Source: Astropecten irregularis
Lineage: Eukaryota; Echinodermata; Asteroidea; Paxillosida; Astropectinidae
Assembly: GCA_963971285.1 (NCBI GenBank)
Contig: OZ020251.1
Span: 3,472,001 to 3,536,000 of the forward strand
Reading direction: 5' to 3'
Length of the DNA: 64,000 nt
Shown here one piece after another: positions 39,585 through 50,689 of the stretch. Made by a program: the position numbers and the translations under genes. Each line of letters starts with the position of its first letter. Position 1 is the first letter of the stretch. The notes under the pieces are model-generated. The model worked only from the letters and a program-made list of their open reading frames with translations, was not told where the DNA came from and searched no databases.

Positions 39585-39764
39585 CGAACATTTGCCTAAG
39601 CACCAAAACCTTGGTAAATAAAATCAGTACGCCAGCCAAATTTCCTTGAGAATGTTATGCTCAACAAACAATGGCCGAATATAAGTCAAAAGCAGTAAAC
39701 ATCACATGGAAATGTGTTTGGTAACAATTTTTGTGCTTAAGCAACTCTATGAAATTGGCTCCTG
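39585..39764. mobile_element. Family F fragment
   Basis: CACATGGAAATGTGTTTGGT and TTTGTGCTTAAGCAACTCTA with TGAAATTGGCTCCTG mark the right end; the left end is degraded. Confidence 0.6.
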
Positions 39765-39986
39765 AGCTACGCAGCCCTATGTCGACAATGTTTCAAATTG
39801 CCAATGAACTTTGAAAGAGTACCAGAATAGGTTTTAATAGGCTAACTATAAGTACTAGAGAGCTCAGCGCGGTACAGTATTCAAGAGGTCGAAGGTTCGA
39901 ATCTCGTTTTAAACAGTTTTTAAGATCTCCTTAAAACGATTTGCAATGAGGCTTGTTTAAATGCAGAAGTCTCAAGGCACTTAAAA

Positions 39987-40199
39987 CAGGGTAATATCGT
40001 ACTTTGATTTTAATCAAAGAAATACAGATTCATGGGCAAAAATATCAAGACAGATTAAGTAACAATCATCTGTAAAACTTTCAGTCCCATACGGTGCCCA
40101 CTTTTTGAAAGAAAAACAGTGAAAAACACCCACAGTACTTCTTAAGTATTTTCTCTTTTATTTGTGATATTTTAAAAGATCAAAAAAGATTTTCTTTGT
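39987..40199. mobile_element. MITE family A, left half (reverse orientation)
   Basis: GGGTAATATCGTACTTTGAT through GATCAAAAAAGATTTTC; truncated after the central palindrome. Confidence 0.8.
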
Positions 40200-40572
40200 A
40201 TCTCCCATAATCAATCAATATGTATAGTACCATGAGTACTATGTACCATCCGTTCTAGACTTTATAAAAAGGTGACTATTTACCCAAACACAAATTTCCC
40301 GTTGCTGGTAAACCATATACTCCCCCGCCCCAGACAACACATCCGATTCCCATAAAGTTTTAAGACCCACTCGCTACAACACGGGGTATGGGGTAATACC
40401 CCTGGAGTAAAAGTACAGAATCGACAATCGAGACCTTGTTGTTAGTATTGTTTAAAACAGATTCGGGAGTTTGATAAGGTGGTTTTGTTGGGCGTTGCTT
40501 TTCGTGGTAAACTTTTTTTACACTAACGGATTCAGATTTCGTAAAAAAAACAATACGACCTAGTTAATGATT

Positions 40573-41195
40573 GTGCCCCTGGTCATTGTCTTGGTATCCC
40601 TGGTCATTGCCTTGATGTCCCTGGTCATTGCCTTGGTGCCCCTGGTCACTGCCTTGCTGCCCCTGGTCATTGCCTTGGTGCCCCTGGTCACTGCCTTGCT
40701 GCCCCTGGCCATTGCCTTGGTGCCCCTGGTCACTGCCTTGCTGCCCCTGGTCATTGCCTTGGTGCCCCTGGTCACTGCCTTGCTGCCCCTGGTCATTGCT
40801 TTGGTGCCCCTGGTCATTGCCTTCATGCCCCTGGTCACTGCCTTGCTGCCCCTGGTCATTGCCTTGGTGCCCCTGGTCATTGCCTTGCTGCCCCTGGTCA
40901 TTGCCTTTAATAGTGCCCCTGGTCATTGCCTTGGTGCTTCTGGTCATTGTCTTGGTGCCCCTGGTCATTGCTTTGCTGCTTCTGGTCATTGCCTTGGTAT
41001 CTCTGGTCATTGCCTTGGTATCCCTGGTCATTGCCTTGGTGACCCTGGTCACTGCCTTGATATCCCTGGTCATTGCCTTGATATCCCTGGTCATTGCCTT
41101 GATGCCCCTGGTCATTGCCTTGGTGCCCCTGGCCATTGCCTTGGTATCCCTGGTCATTGCCTTGGTGCCCCTATAGTCATTGCCTTAGTGTTTCT
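40573..41195. repeat. 21-base GC-rich minisatellite (~29 units)
   Basis: The unit is TGGTCATTGCCTTGGTGCCCC with variants (TGATGTCCC, TGGTATCCC, CTGCTGCCCC). Because 21 is a multiple of three, long open frames exist in several frames on both strands (for example 225 codons + and 197 codons -). They are low-complexity by-products. Confidence 0.95.
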
Positions 41196-41462
41196 GGTCA
41201 GTCTACAAAAATATCAAGTTCAAGGTCGGGTTCATATAATGTAAAAGAAATTAGGGGAAACCCATAATCATAAAAACAGATTTGTACTTTCCAAAGACCG
41301 TCAAGTCCTAATAGCGCCCTCTACGACAGGTTATGGAGCAGAGAGGGCGCTAGTTTATTTGAGCTGATCATTTCCTTGAAAAAATGTTTCAGTCGGCAGA
41401 AAAAGTTAAGCCAGGACGGCACACGTGAACGGAACAAAATAATGTAGTTTCTCATCAGTCAT

Positions 41463-41690
41463 AGGGCCTTATAAAGGAAACCAGGCTCGAGGCTAAGTTT
41501 GCGACGCCATTTTGGGGCCCACAAAACGAAAAAAGGGGGATTGGGCCACATAACGAAGCCGAGGAAAGGATCCAGGTTCGCCATGTAGGCGATCTCATAC
41601 ACCCCTTCATTTTCATTTAGGAAACGAAATGGCAGTAGCAATATACTCCGAAACCTAGCCTCAGGCCTTCGTTTCGTAAAGGCCCATAAA
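41463..41690. mobile_element. Family H copy, complete
   Basis: AGGGCCTTATAAAGGAAACCAGGCTCGAGGCTA-type left end and CCTAGCCTCAGGCCTTCGTT TCGTAAAGGCCC right end, inverted. The interior has TTTTGGGGCCCACAAAACG and GAAGCCGAGGAAAGGATCC. Confidence 0.75.
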
Positions 41691-42021
41691 TACCTTAAAT
41701 CTCCGTTCAGTTCGCTACTTGAATAATCGGACTTAGTTCAATGGTCACCGGTGTACAATAACTCATTATTTTCACTTTGTTTTCAATATCATTACCCATT
41801 GACTTAGTACTTATTTTAGGAGGCTTTTTATTTATCTAATTTCTAAAATAGTAAGAAGCTAAGCCAGGCTGACAATTGGTGTTGATTGGCTTTCTTGCAT
41901 TATCATTCACTCTCACTATACACCCATTTTATAATTAGGGCATTTTGTTAAGCACCTTTTCTTTTCAGTTACAAAGTCATACCGGCAATCCAATGATTAC
42001 GCAGCCTATAAGATTAAAAGT

Positions 42022-42185
42022 GCTTGATTTTTGAGGAGGGAGGAAAACCGGAGAACCCGGAGAAAAACCCTCGTAGCATAGGAGAGAACCAACGCACAAC
42101 TCAACTCACATAATTATGACCCAAGCTGGGATCGAACCGGGGCCACATTTGTGAGAGGCGAGTGCCTAAAGCATGTACTTTGCCA
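42022..42185 (-). mobile_element. tRNA-derived SINE type 2
   Basis: On the minus strand: GGCACTCGCCTCTCACAAAT, CCCCGGTTCGATCCCAGCTT (box B), TTGGTTCTCTCCTATGCTAC and GGGTTTTTCTCCGGGTTCTC with CGGTTTTCCTCCCTCC. This tail is widespread among invertebrate SINEs. It is abutted by the hAT MITE at 42188. Confidence 0.7.
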
Positions 42186-42187
42186 TG

Positions 42188-42437
42188 CAGGCGCGGTTCT
42201 AGAGCCAACATTTTTGGGGGGCTAGAAGAACCTTTTTGTTTTGGTGGGGGCTAGAAGACCCAATATTTTGGGTACTTCTAACACTCGCTTCTGCTATGTC
42301 TTATTAGGGGTCGAAAAACATGCACATATAGCCCACACTACGCGTTTTGTATGTAATTGGCGCCTAATAACTGAAAAGATCCAGTATTTTGAAGAATTTT
42401 TTTTTTTCAACTGCATTTTTTGGGGGGAGCTGCCTTA
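42188..42437. mobile_element. hAT-type MITE copy 3, truncated
   Basis: The left end CAGGCGCGGTTCTAGAGCC and the interior (reverse orientation relative to the first two copies) are present. The right terminal inverted repeat is missing, since similarity stops in the TTTTTTGGGGGG tract. No 8-bp duplication can therefore be shown. Confidence 0.8.
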
Positions 42438-42649
42438 TTTTTAGGAATAAACTCTGTCCAAATGTGTATCCACTTCCCCGTGTTCGTTCCCTAATTATTG
42501 ACCATACATTTATTTCATGAAAAGACGTACTTGCAAGACATAACAGATTAATGTACGTGAATGTGCAGTATGTGGACAACGCCTAGTTATACTGTCCACA
42601 TAATGCATGCCAAGCTGACACACAGTCACATAATTCTGAATAAAAAAAG

Positions 42650-43115
42650 CCTATACAGCGTGTCAAACAAACTGCAACACTTTGTGTAGAGAACTGTTGT
42701 ATTAAAATTGAACTGTTTATCACTTCAAGATTCACACATGTGATAAAGCCATGTCTTGGCTATTACCATGTAGAATGTGACCAAAATTTGACTGAAATTG
42801 AGGGGAAAAAACTAAGACTGAATTACCCAACCTCAAAACCCGATTTTCATCTTTCTTTCAATACACATTATATGTGTACTGACCACTTACTCTGGAATAC
42901 TGCAAATTTCAATTTTTTAAAGAGTACTCTTTCAATTGGTCATATCTTCGCCAACGTCAGCCCGATTTGTTCAAATTGTACATGGTGATAGCCAAGACAT
43001 TGTTGTATTATATAACTGAATCTTGAAGTGATGAAAATTTTAATTTTAACATAATGGTTCCCTACAAAGTGTTGCGTTATTCTTAGGAGGGGGGGGGGGA
43101 CACGCTGTATATTGA
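42650..43115. mobile_element. MITE family I copy
   Basis: TACAGCGTGTCAAACAAACT at the left and GACACGCTGTATA at the right. The interior GCAACACTTTGTGTAGAGAA and ACTGTTTATCACTTCAAGAT are repeated inverted near the other end. A G10 run adjoins the right end. Confidence 0.8.
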
Positions 43116-43289
43116 TCTAGTAGCTGCGCAATATAATGTCATACTTATTATTAATATCATATTTTTCAATTTTTTGGGGGGATGGCACACTGTATAATAT
43201 AATGTTTGGGTTTATAGGCCTAGCTATAGGTTATTAACTGGACCTGAAGGTCATGGAGTGTATAGGGAATATGATAGCACATCTTTCAT

Positions 43290-43660
43290 CCTCATCAATT
43301 CTAGCTCGTGTGCCGGTCCAGAGGAAGCCAGTTTACCAAGTCCAGGGTAGCAATGTACCGGGGTGACTCCCGCTGGGATAGGAGCTTCCGTCCGCTCGGA
43401 AACACGGATACTGCTGCGGTTTCTCGGAATTGTCGGTCAAAGAACACCGGATTTCGGAACGGTTCGAACCTTGAGGTTCCGGCCAGATGACCACAGTGAC
43501 CTCGTTAACTGGACCAAGGGGAATAGAACAAGAGGGTATGAAACCAAGGAGGGGTCTGGATCAAACAAACAAGCAACGAGACGAACCCCTGACCAAACAG
43601 ACATTCAACCAACCAACAAATCCGACCAGCAACCCATACTTCAATCCTGTTTGTAAATTG
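43290..43660. other. GC-richer stretch with an unidentified 97-codon open frame
   Basis: Frames at 43308-43490 and 43363-43656 (+) are open over a patch richer in GC than its surroundings. The predicted peptides are Thr/Gln/Arg-rich and unrecognised. The patch is followed by a GGCCGAAAC-type mobile-element motif (43726), so it may be a mobile-element remnant. Confidence 0.3.
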
Positions 43661-43725
43661 TAACATTCATCTTTCTTCTTTAAATTATACAGTTACTTAT
43701 TGTTATCATAGATCCAAGCTTTCTC

Positions 43726-43792
43726 CTGAAGACGGCCAGAGTATCATGGCCGAAACCTTAGTTATCCGGCTCTTTTCAGAGCCACACAACTC
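43726..43792. repeat. Family K motif with CTGAAGA...GAAAC hairpin
   Basis: CCTGAAGACGGCC, ten bases, GGCCGAAAC form a stem-loop. GGCTCTTTTCAGAGCC follows as a second short hairpin. The same GGCC(G)GAAC...TTTTCAGA.CCACACA order occurs at 2934-2988. It is likely part of a retroelement or foldback end. Confidence 0.5.
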
Positions 43793-44224
43793 GGAAAAGT
43801 ATAGTTCATGTCTTACGGCGTTCATACGCAAATCTATTATTACACATCCAAGCTCTTTCTCAAACGCAGATTTACTTAATAAATTGATCTCAATTTTAAA
43901 AGATTGGATAAATTTCTCTAGCCCCAAAACCTTGATTTGTGTACCAACTTACTTGCTCGACCCTTTAATATTCCCTGCATCCGGTTTTTATATCCCAAAA
44001 GTCATTTCTTCCAATTTGAGCAAGTCTCAAGGGATGGTTCCATTTCGTAGAATCCAAGATGTTAAGATCAGGATAGCAAGCGATAAGAGTTAAGTAGTAT
44101 GCAAGCTGTCTAAACGTCTTGTTACTTGTGGCAGAGGTGACCTTATGCACAGTGATGAATACAAGTAATAATCTGCTGCTGCAAATTCAACGAAAATGAT
44201 GACCTGAAATAAGCCTAAAGAAAA

Positions 44225-44822
44225 GCTGAATAGTCAGAGTTAGGAGGACCTGATGTTTCGATCCTAGCAGGATCTTTCTCAAAGACTATAATGTTCTGAG
44301 TTAGGAAGGACTGAAGTTTCAATCCTAGCAGGTCCGATCATTCTCAATGAAAGGCTAAATGTTCAGTTATAGGAGAGCCTGATGTTTCGATCCTAGCAGG
44401 GTCTTTCCAACTGAGGCTAATGCACAGTTAGAAGGGCCTGACGTTTCGATCCTAGCAGGATCTTTCTCAAAAACTTCTTGCTCAGAGTTAGGAGGGCTTA
44501 ATGTTTCGATCCTAGCAGGGTCTTTCCAAAAGGCTAGATGCTAGAGTTAGAAGGGCCTGATGATTCGATCCTAGCAGGGTCTTCCCAAAAGGCTAAATGC
44601 TAGAGTTAGGAGGACCTGTCGTTTCGATCCTAGCAGGATCTTTCCAAAAGGCTAACTGCTCAGAGTTAGGAGGGCCTGACGTTTCGATCCTAGCAGGTTT
44701 TTTATTCAAACGGCTATAGTTTGCACAGTTAGGAGGGCCTGACGTTTCGATCCTAGCAAGGTCTTTCCAAAAGGCTAAATGCTAGAGTTAGGAGGGACTG
44801 ACATTTCGATCCTAGCAGGTTG
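44225..44822. repeat. Satellite array 3 (about ten ~60-base units)
   Basis: The unit is the same as in arrays 1 and 2 (TTTCGATCCTAGCAGGATCT). Several units carry GGGTCTTTCCAAAAGGCTAA instead of the usual GGATCTTTCTCAAAGGC, a sub-variant absent from the other arrays. A type 1 SINE begins about 40 bases after it. Confidence 0.92.
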
Positions 44823-44862
44823 TTGACAAACAAAGATAATTGACTATTAGGGACACCACCAA

Positions 44863-45030
44863 CGTAGGGCTGGATGGCTCAGTTGGTAGAGCGCCTGTAC
44901 GGTATTCAGGAGGTCGCTGGTTCGAATTCCACTCCAGTCAATTCTTCTTTGTTCACTTTTCAATGACTTCAAAATTCAGTCAGTTTCTCTTGTGGTTATT
45001 TGATGATTAAATAATTATGTACTTAAAATA
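44863..45030 (+). mobile_element. tRNA-derived SINE type 1, best copy
   Basis: CGTAGGGCTGGATGGCTCAG (box A), TTGGTAGAGCGCCTGTACGG and TGGTTCGAATTCCACTCCAG (box B) fold roughly like a tRNA. The tail is TTCTTCTTTGTTCACTTTTC, then CAGTCAGTTTCTCTTGTGG. The 3' end is A/T-rich. Confidence 0.82.
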
Positions 45031-45361
45031 ATGGACATGGTCCACATCTGCCAATAGAGGGCGCCATTCAAAGGACTATTCACATAGTCATGATATTAAC
45101 TGGCATATTATTTCAACATGAGGAATGATATCTGATGATTGGCACTTAATGTTTAGGTTGGGAAATTTGTCAAAATGTGATGTTACAGTTGTATAGCCTT
45201 GTAATGGGAAAACCATACGGTGTTATGTGGTTTACCGCGATGGACCTACAGACAATGCCTGTCCAAGACAGGCCTATTATCCCGTACGTCCGATAGGGCT
45301 TTGCCCGAACCCTGGGCAGAGATCCAATTGTGGTGGACTTGTGACAGTCTGATGGCAAAAT

Positions 45362-45560
45362 GGGTGCACCACACTAAATATCCCTCAAATGATTCCAGCT
45401 TATCATCATAACTTGTGGGCCTATACCCTCGAAATGTTCTTACACTTTGGGGTCATGCAATTATCGTAGTGTGTGATTATGACTGAACATCACAGCCAAG
45501 TGCTTAAACCTATTGATGAGACTTGTGTCGACATTTTGGCTTAAAATCTGGCCCTACGTT
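45362..45560. mobile_element. MITE family G fragment, left part
   Basis: GGGTGCACCACACTAAATAT, then ACCCTCGAAATGTTCTTACA and TTTGGGGTCATGCAATTATC, correspond to the family G element at 10909 (in reverse). A second end (GGTGCACCACACTGAATAA) is at 46131-46150. Confidence 0.65.
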
Positions 45561-46250
45561 TCTTTGAAAGTGTTGAAACACTGACTATGCTACATAATAC
45601 CGTGGATGGCTTGATGAAGGACTTAAAAATAATGGGCGGGATTCGAACCCATTTAACTCTACCCAAAAGCCCCGAGTTTAAGTCAAGCTTCATTTTTTTT
45701 TCTGTAGGGTTCCGAAATTATTTCATAGGCATTATATGATACTTCACTCTTTAAAACGCAGTGAATATTTTGAAAGGCAGAACAAACAAAGAAAGTTTAC
45801 ATTGTGATGGTTTCATATCTCAATGTAGGCCTAAGCATGCTTGAAAAGGTATTATAGTTACATACAGCACGTCAGCTATTTAAATGTTAACTTGAGTACA
45901 CATGATATGATTATTATGGCATTATTATCAAGCCATGGCATTGTCCATTACAAACTTCACCGGGATAAGGTGTCCGGGCATGCTCTGCGGACTGACTGCG
46001 TCTGAGGGGCCAAATTATGTTAATAAGATCAAAATACGTCACATCACGCACGCGTACAGCAAACGAAATTGCCCCCTTGGCATTTTGAGCCAAAGTTTTG
46101 TATCAAAATGTCTACAGGGACACAGAATCGTGGTGCACCACACTGAATAAACTCCCATTGACCTTTAGTGCAAAAAAACTCATCCACTTATGTGATTCTT
46201 TACTTGTAAGTTCTTGTCCTCTTGTCATTTACCTGTATAGCCTCCGATAA
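45561..46250. other. Intergenic; SINE box-B relic and family G end
   Basis: GGGCGGGATTCGAACCCATT at about 45633 is a minus-strand box B relic. TGGTGCACCACACTGAATAA at 46131 is a family G end. Otherwise nothing is recognised. Confidence 0.4.
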
Positions 46251-46439
46251 AGATCCTGCTAGGATCGAAACGTGTCAGGCCCTCCTAACTCCAAGCATTA
46301 AATAAACTCAAACACTCCAATTCCACTTTAAGAAATGGGCATCCACTATCTCCCCCGCGCAACAAGTACAACAGACGTGTTTGTATTCATCTGCTAACAA
46401 TTATGAATTTAAAGATTCCGTTTTATCTAAGCCCGGGAG

Positions 46440-46830
46440 ATTTTTTCCCCAATTTCGTCGAAAAATACAGGGGTAAACTTCTTGTGGCGGCCCAGCTTGA
46501 TCTGTTTATCATCGGTGAAGGGTTTAAGCCCCCCTGGGTGGGGAGGAAATTGGCGTAAACAATGGACGAGGTTTGTTACAAAAGCACATATCATTATTCC
46601 CAGGAGGTATAGCATGCAAGGCTCGTGGCAAGCACGCGCCGGTATGGTACGGGCTGGACACGTCCCAAACCCCCGTGGGCTAGGCCAGCCAGACCCGCTA
46701 GACTCGAGTGTGATAATACCCAAGATAAGGATCTGTATACCAGGACGCGACGTATCCGATGTTTTGGCACAGGTCCACTGCTTTGGCACGGGAGAGACAG
46801 GCCTACATTCTCGCCAAGGAACACATTAAC
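46440..46830. other. GC-richer stretch, unidentified open frames on both strands
   Basis: Overlapping open frames of 83-120 codons (46482-46829 +, 46625-46876 +, 46427-46789 -, 46594-46854 -) occur. None resembles a known protein, and the right ends run into a family E element. Coding is not supported. Confidence 0.35.
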
Positions 46831-46838
46831 TATCAAAA

Positions 46839-46990
46839 CAGGGGTGGATTTCACGAAGCCCTACGATCGATCGTAACTCGATTTACGAAGGATAACCCAT
46901 CGTAGCGGGCATATCCCACGTAGGGCTGCAATGCACAGATAAGTCCTACGATTGATATTAAGTTACGAAGTGTTTGGTGAAATCAACCCC
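46839..46990. mobile_element. Family E copy
   Basis: CAGGGGTGGATTTCACGAAG at the left and TTGGTGAAATCAACCCCAG at the right; CGATCGATCGTAACTCGATT inside. Confidence 0.82.
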
Positions 46991-47123
46991 AGCAGAGATT
47001 ATGTTCAACCACGGACGAACTCCAACTATTAAAGCTACAATATCTCTCCTTTGTTTGTATGGAATTTAAAAACAGCTATTTTAGTGATCATTTGGGAAAT
47101 ATAAGTAATAAACTTCTGCAAAC

Positions 47124-47371
47124 TGGGACCAATTTCACTAGAGCTGCTTAAGCACACAAATTGCTTAAGCATGAAAAGTCTTCCTTGATCAAACAGCATT
47201 ACCAGCGAAATTTACACGTGATGTTTACTGCTTTCGACTTGTATTCGGCCATTGTTTCCTGACAACATTCACAAGGAGTCTTGGCTGGCATACTGAATTT
47301 ATTTGCCAAGGCGGGTGCTTAGGCCTAAGCACATTTCATTTTTGTGCAAGCAGCTCTATGAAATTGGTCCC
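47124..47371. mobile_element. Family F element, complete
   Basis: GGGACCAATTTCACTAGAGC and TGCTTAAGCACACAAATTGC at the left; GTGCAAGCAGCTCTATGAAA and TTGGTCCC at the right. 248 bases. Confidence 0.82.
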
Positions 47372-47625
47372 TGCTCATTAATAAAAAATAATGACCTAAG
47401 ATAATAAAATGCTTAACCAATGCGTATAAAATAGTAGCTGTTGTAATATTTAATCTCCTACAGTTAAAAAGATGAAGCAGGTAAAATTACATATTAAACT
47501 TTTTAAGTGTAGGCCATCGGCGTTTCTATGTTTACCATAAGAAATAGTTATGAGGGTATATAAATAACTCTCATGTGTATTGCTGATGTACTCGATGATA
47601 CGAGAGGGACTTGACGTGAGTATAG

Positions 47626-48000
47626 TTAAAGGGACGGGTACAGAACTGGTTTTTGCGACAAAACCGTTGCTGACAGTGAAAGCACATTATGTAATCCATC
47701 ATATACCTTAACTGACAAACCTGAAGAAGTTTGAGGTCAATCAGCCATCTGGGTCACGAGAAAATAGTGAAGACCCGTTTACACATTTCAACGATATTAT
47801 GCGTTCGTAATAAAACGTTTCGAAGCGATTTATTCCAATCGGAAAATAGTTTCATTTACTTCTCAACGAATATGGCATTTCAGACAAAAACATTTCATGT
47901 GAGTTTTCTCCTATCATCACCATTGTACTTTGTAAGTGTTATGTGAATCTGTGATCTTGAAGTGTATTTTTGTCTTACCAATTCTGTACCATCCCTTTAA
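47626..48000. mobile_element. MITE family D copy, TTAA ends
   Basis: TTAAAGGGACGGGTACAGAA at the left and ATTCTGTACCATCCCTTTAA at the right. The interior has AACCTGAAGAAGTTTGAGGT, TGGGTCACGAGAAAATAGTG and GAAGCGATTTATTCC. 375 bases, no coding capacity. Confidence 0.9.
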
Positions 48001-48177
48001 GTGTAAATGAATGTGTGTCTACATCAATTTAATAGAAAACAGACAAAAATCCCGAAACTGCAAGTTCTCATATCGAAACCGTGTAATTTTATTCTGCAAA
48101 CGTGGTCGGGCTGAAGTTTCGAATGGTGTACATGTGTGACTGTCAATCGGTTGTGTGTCAATGTATGCGTTTCATTA

Positions 48178-48405
48178 AGGGCCTTTACGAAACCAGGCTT
48201 GAGGCTAGGTTTGGGGACTTATCTCGCCAGTACCACCATTTGAGGCCCTGAAAACAAAATGAAGGGATTGGGCCACATGATGAAGCCAAAGGAAGGCTCC
48301 AGCTTCGCCATGTATCTCAAGCTCTTCATTTCATTTAGGACACAAACTGTTGGTAGCAAAATAATCTCAAGCCTCCTAGCCTCAAGTCTCATTTTGTAAA
48401 GGTCA
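48178..48405. mobile_element. Family H copy
   Basis: AAGGGCCTTTACGAAACCAG and GCTTGAGGCTAGGTTTGG at the left; TCCTAGCCTCAAGTCTCATT and TTGTAAAGGTC at the right. GGAAGGCTCCAGCTTCGCCA inside. Confidence 0.75.
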
Positions 48406-49970
48406 ACTAGCAAACTGCATACAAAGGAAAAATGACTCATTTTATCATCGAAATATATATATTTTTTTCAAACTGTTCTTTAATTTGATCTAACTTCGGG
48501 CCCTCATCTTTAGTAACTCATCTTAATGGTTGGAACGGTATTCTTTTGTTCTATTCCTTTGTCATGCCAGTATATAATGTACTTCGTTTCAATGTTTCGG
48601 TTCTGATGGAAACACGAAACTTCATGCTTTGTGTATATTCATGCTACTTATACACATATTAATTATGCTTGATTCTAGGTTAGGGAGACAGGTTTTACAA
48701 GAAAAAAACGGGAGAAATGTAAGTTATAGGACGACACGCCAAAGGCAAAAATTGGATATCGTCATGTTTTCTTTCTGTTAACCCAAGAAGAATTTAACCA
48801 TAGGTCCCAGTATTCTTAATCTGTATCATTGTGGACTAAAACTTTCGTCAGGCCTAGAAAAGTTCGGGTCGCTGCCATTTCTAACTACGAAAAAGGGCTT
48901 ATTTTGGTACAGAATTGACGTGTTCTGTGTTTCCTTCACTCATTTTATTTTCGGGTCAATTCTCTATCGGCGGTTAATTCTAGGCCTGTATAAAATAGGC
49001 CCTATTTTTGTAAGCTAACCATAAGATTTCAATAGCCTTAGTAAGGATTCATTCAAAGCCGTTACGAGATCTCCAACACTATAATTTACAATCATCCTAA
49101 TTCTACTTCAAGCCTTGCCAGAACTGGGTATGCTTTGGAATTGGTATCATGTGATTGATCAGGTGGCACAAAAGCTCATTTCCTATTGGTCAATGTAGAT
49201 TGAGGGCGCTCTTCATTTATGGTTCTCATGGGAACAAGAACATCTGCATTATGGTCTGCATGGTCTTATTTTGGAAACTGAATTCAAAATAAATTGTATG
49301 ATTGTATTGGGCCTAGATCGTGCACCTTTTTACTCATAAAAGGCCATATTGGGAAAAGTAGGCCTACAAGTAATTTGTGAGATAGGGCGGTGAACTCCAC
49401 TAACGTGCTAAACGTTATAGCCTGGCCCTAATGCTTCTCAACGGTTTCACCACCATGAAATCACCACGTTTTCACCATGAACACCCCCCCCCCCCCTCCC
49501 TCCACGTGTTTCACGAACTGTCACATTGCTTTTCAATTCCTTATCAACTCAAAGGGCGGAAGTGGTTCCCGACGGCTGTTTCCACCACAATAAACAATGC
49601 AACCTGGCCCAGTATAGATAACCCTAACGATTGTTTCGAAGAACTGAAATGTTTATAGTTACTGTCTTGTCTCTACTCCTTTCTACTCGATAATGCCATA
49701 AATATTTTATAGAAGGTGCACAATTTCGGCAGACCTTTGTTCATTTCACACCATGACGTTATAGGCCTAGTCTAGTTGAGTGTTTCAAACGGAAATCAGT
49801 AAGCAGATTAGATATTGTGTCATTTTCTTAAAATATGCAGCTCGGAGAGTGATTTATATTACGTCTTTCCTTCCTTCATACCTTTCCCCTATATTCAAAA
49901 GTTCTACTTTCTACAAGGAGCAAGTTTAGACAAATGAACTATTAACTCCATGGTGAAGTCTGAAGTAGCT
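48406..49970. other. Intergenic, no recognised feature
   Basis: No exon or repeat family is seen. There is a C11 run at 49485-49496. Confidence 0.4.
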
Positions 49971-49971
49971 T

Positions 49972-50093
49972 GAGGGTTTAGCTTCCCCGGGTCGACACCA
50001 GTCAACCTCGTCCATTCTCTCGCTTGTTTTGTGCAGTAAAACACGACCATTCCCAGAAAGGGCTGACCCGGGGAGCTAAACGAATGCACCCCG
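49972..50093. mobile_element. Family L foldback copy 2 (opposite orientation)
   Basis: GGGTTTAGCTTCCCCGGGTC at the left and GGGGAGCTAAACGAATGCAC at the right. The interior (CCATTCTCTCGCTTGTTTTG) is the reverse complement of the copy at 27447. Confidence 0.75.
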
Positions 50094-50318
50094 ACATTAG
50101 TATCAGTACCTGAAACGTCACTGATCTTCACTGAGTTCCAGCCAACGTACATCGCGAGCAGATGAACACTAAGCTTCCCGCCATTTTCTACCACGAACAA
50201 AAGTTGTGGAACAATCTCTTTCTAGTACTAGTAAATCTGGAGCAGCTTTTCTAATTTTCCCTAACTCCTACCTCAAAACTCCCGTCCCACCGAAAATAGC
50301 CGATCTTTTAATACTTAA

Positions 50319-50689
50319 TTAAACGTACAGTGCATTGGTAACATACCCAAACTGAAATGTTCACATATTGACCTATAACTAACAGTGTATAAAGATGGTG
50401 ATGGTAGAAACATACCGTTAAAATTGTTCTGCCTGAAATGCTGTATTAATCCAGAAAGGAGTAAAACCAGTGACCAACATTATTTTTGATCTTTTATTAA
50501 AGATCAGAAATAAAAGAGAAAAGACTTAAGAAATACTATTTCTGTTTTTCACTGTTTTCTCAAAAAGGGGGCACCGTATGGGACTGAAATTTCCACAGAT
50601 GACTATTACTGTATCTGTCTTGATATTTTTGCCCATGAATCTGTATGTCTTTGACAAAAGCCAAAGTATGATACATGTATTACCTTTAA
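50319..50689. mobile_element. MITE family A copy with C-like left end
   Basis: TTAAACGTACAGTGCATTGG at the left resembles family C; the remainder and the right end (AAAGTATGATACATGTATTACCTTTAA) are family A. ATGT is inserted in the right end. Confidence 0.82.

Noticed and set aside
40564-41244. Long open frames (182-225 codons) on both strands
   Set aside because: They arise from a 21-base minisatellite whose unit length is divisible by three. The peptides are pure low-complexity repeats and occur in several frames at once.
46427-46876. Overlapping open frames of 83-120 codons in a GC-richer stretch
   Set aside because: Frames are open on both strands together, run into a family E element, and match no known protein.
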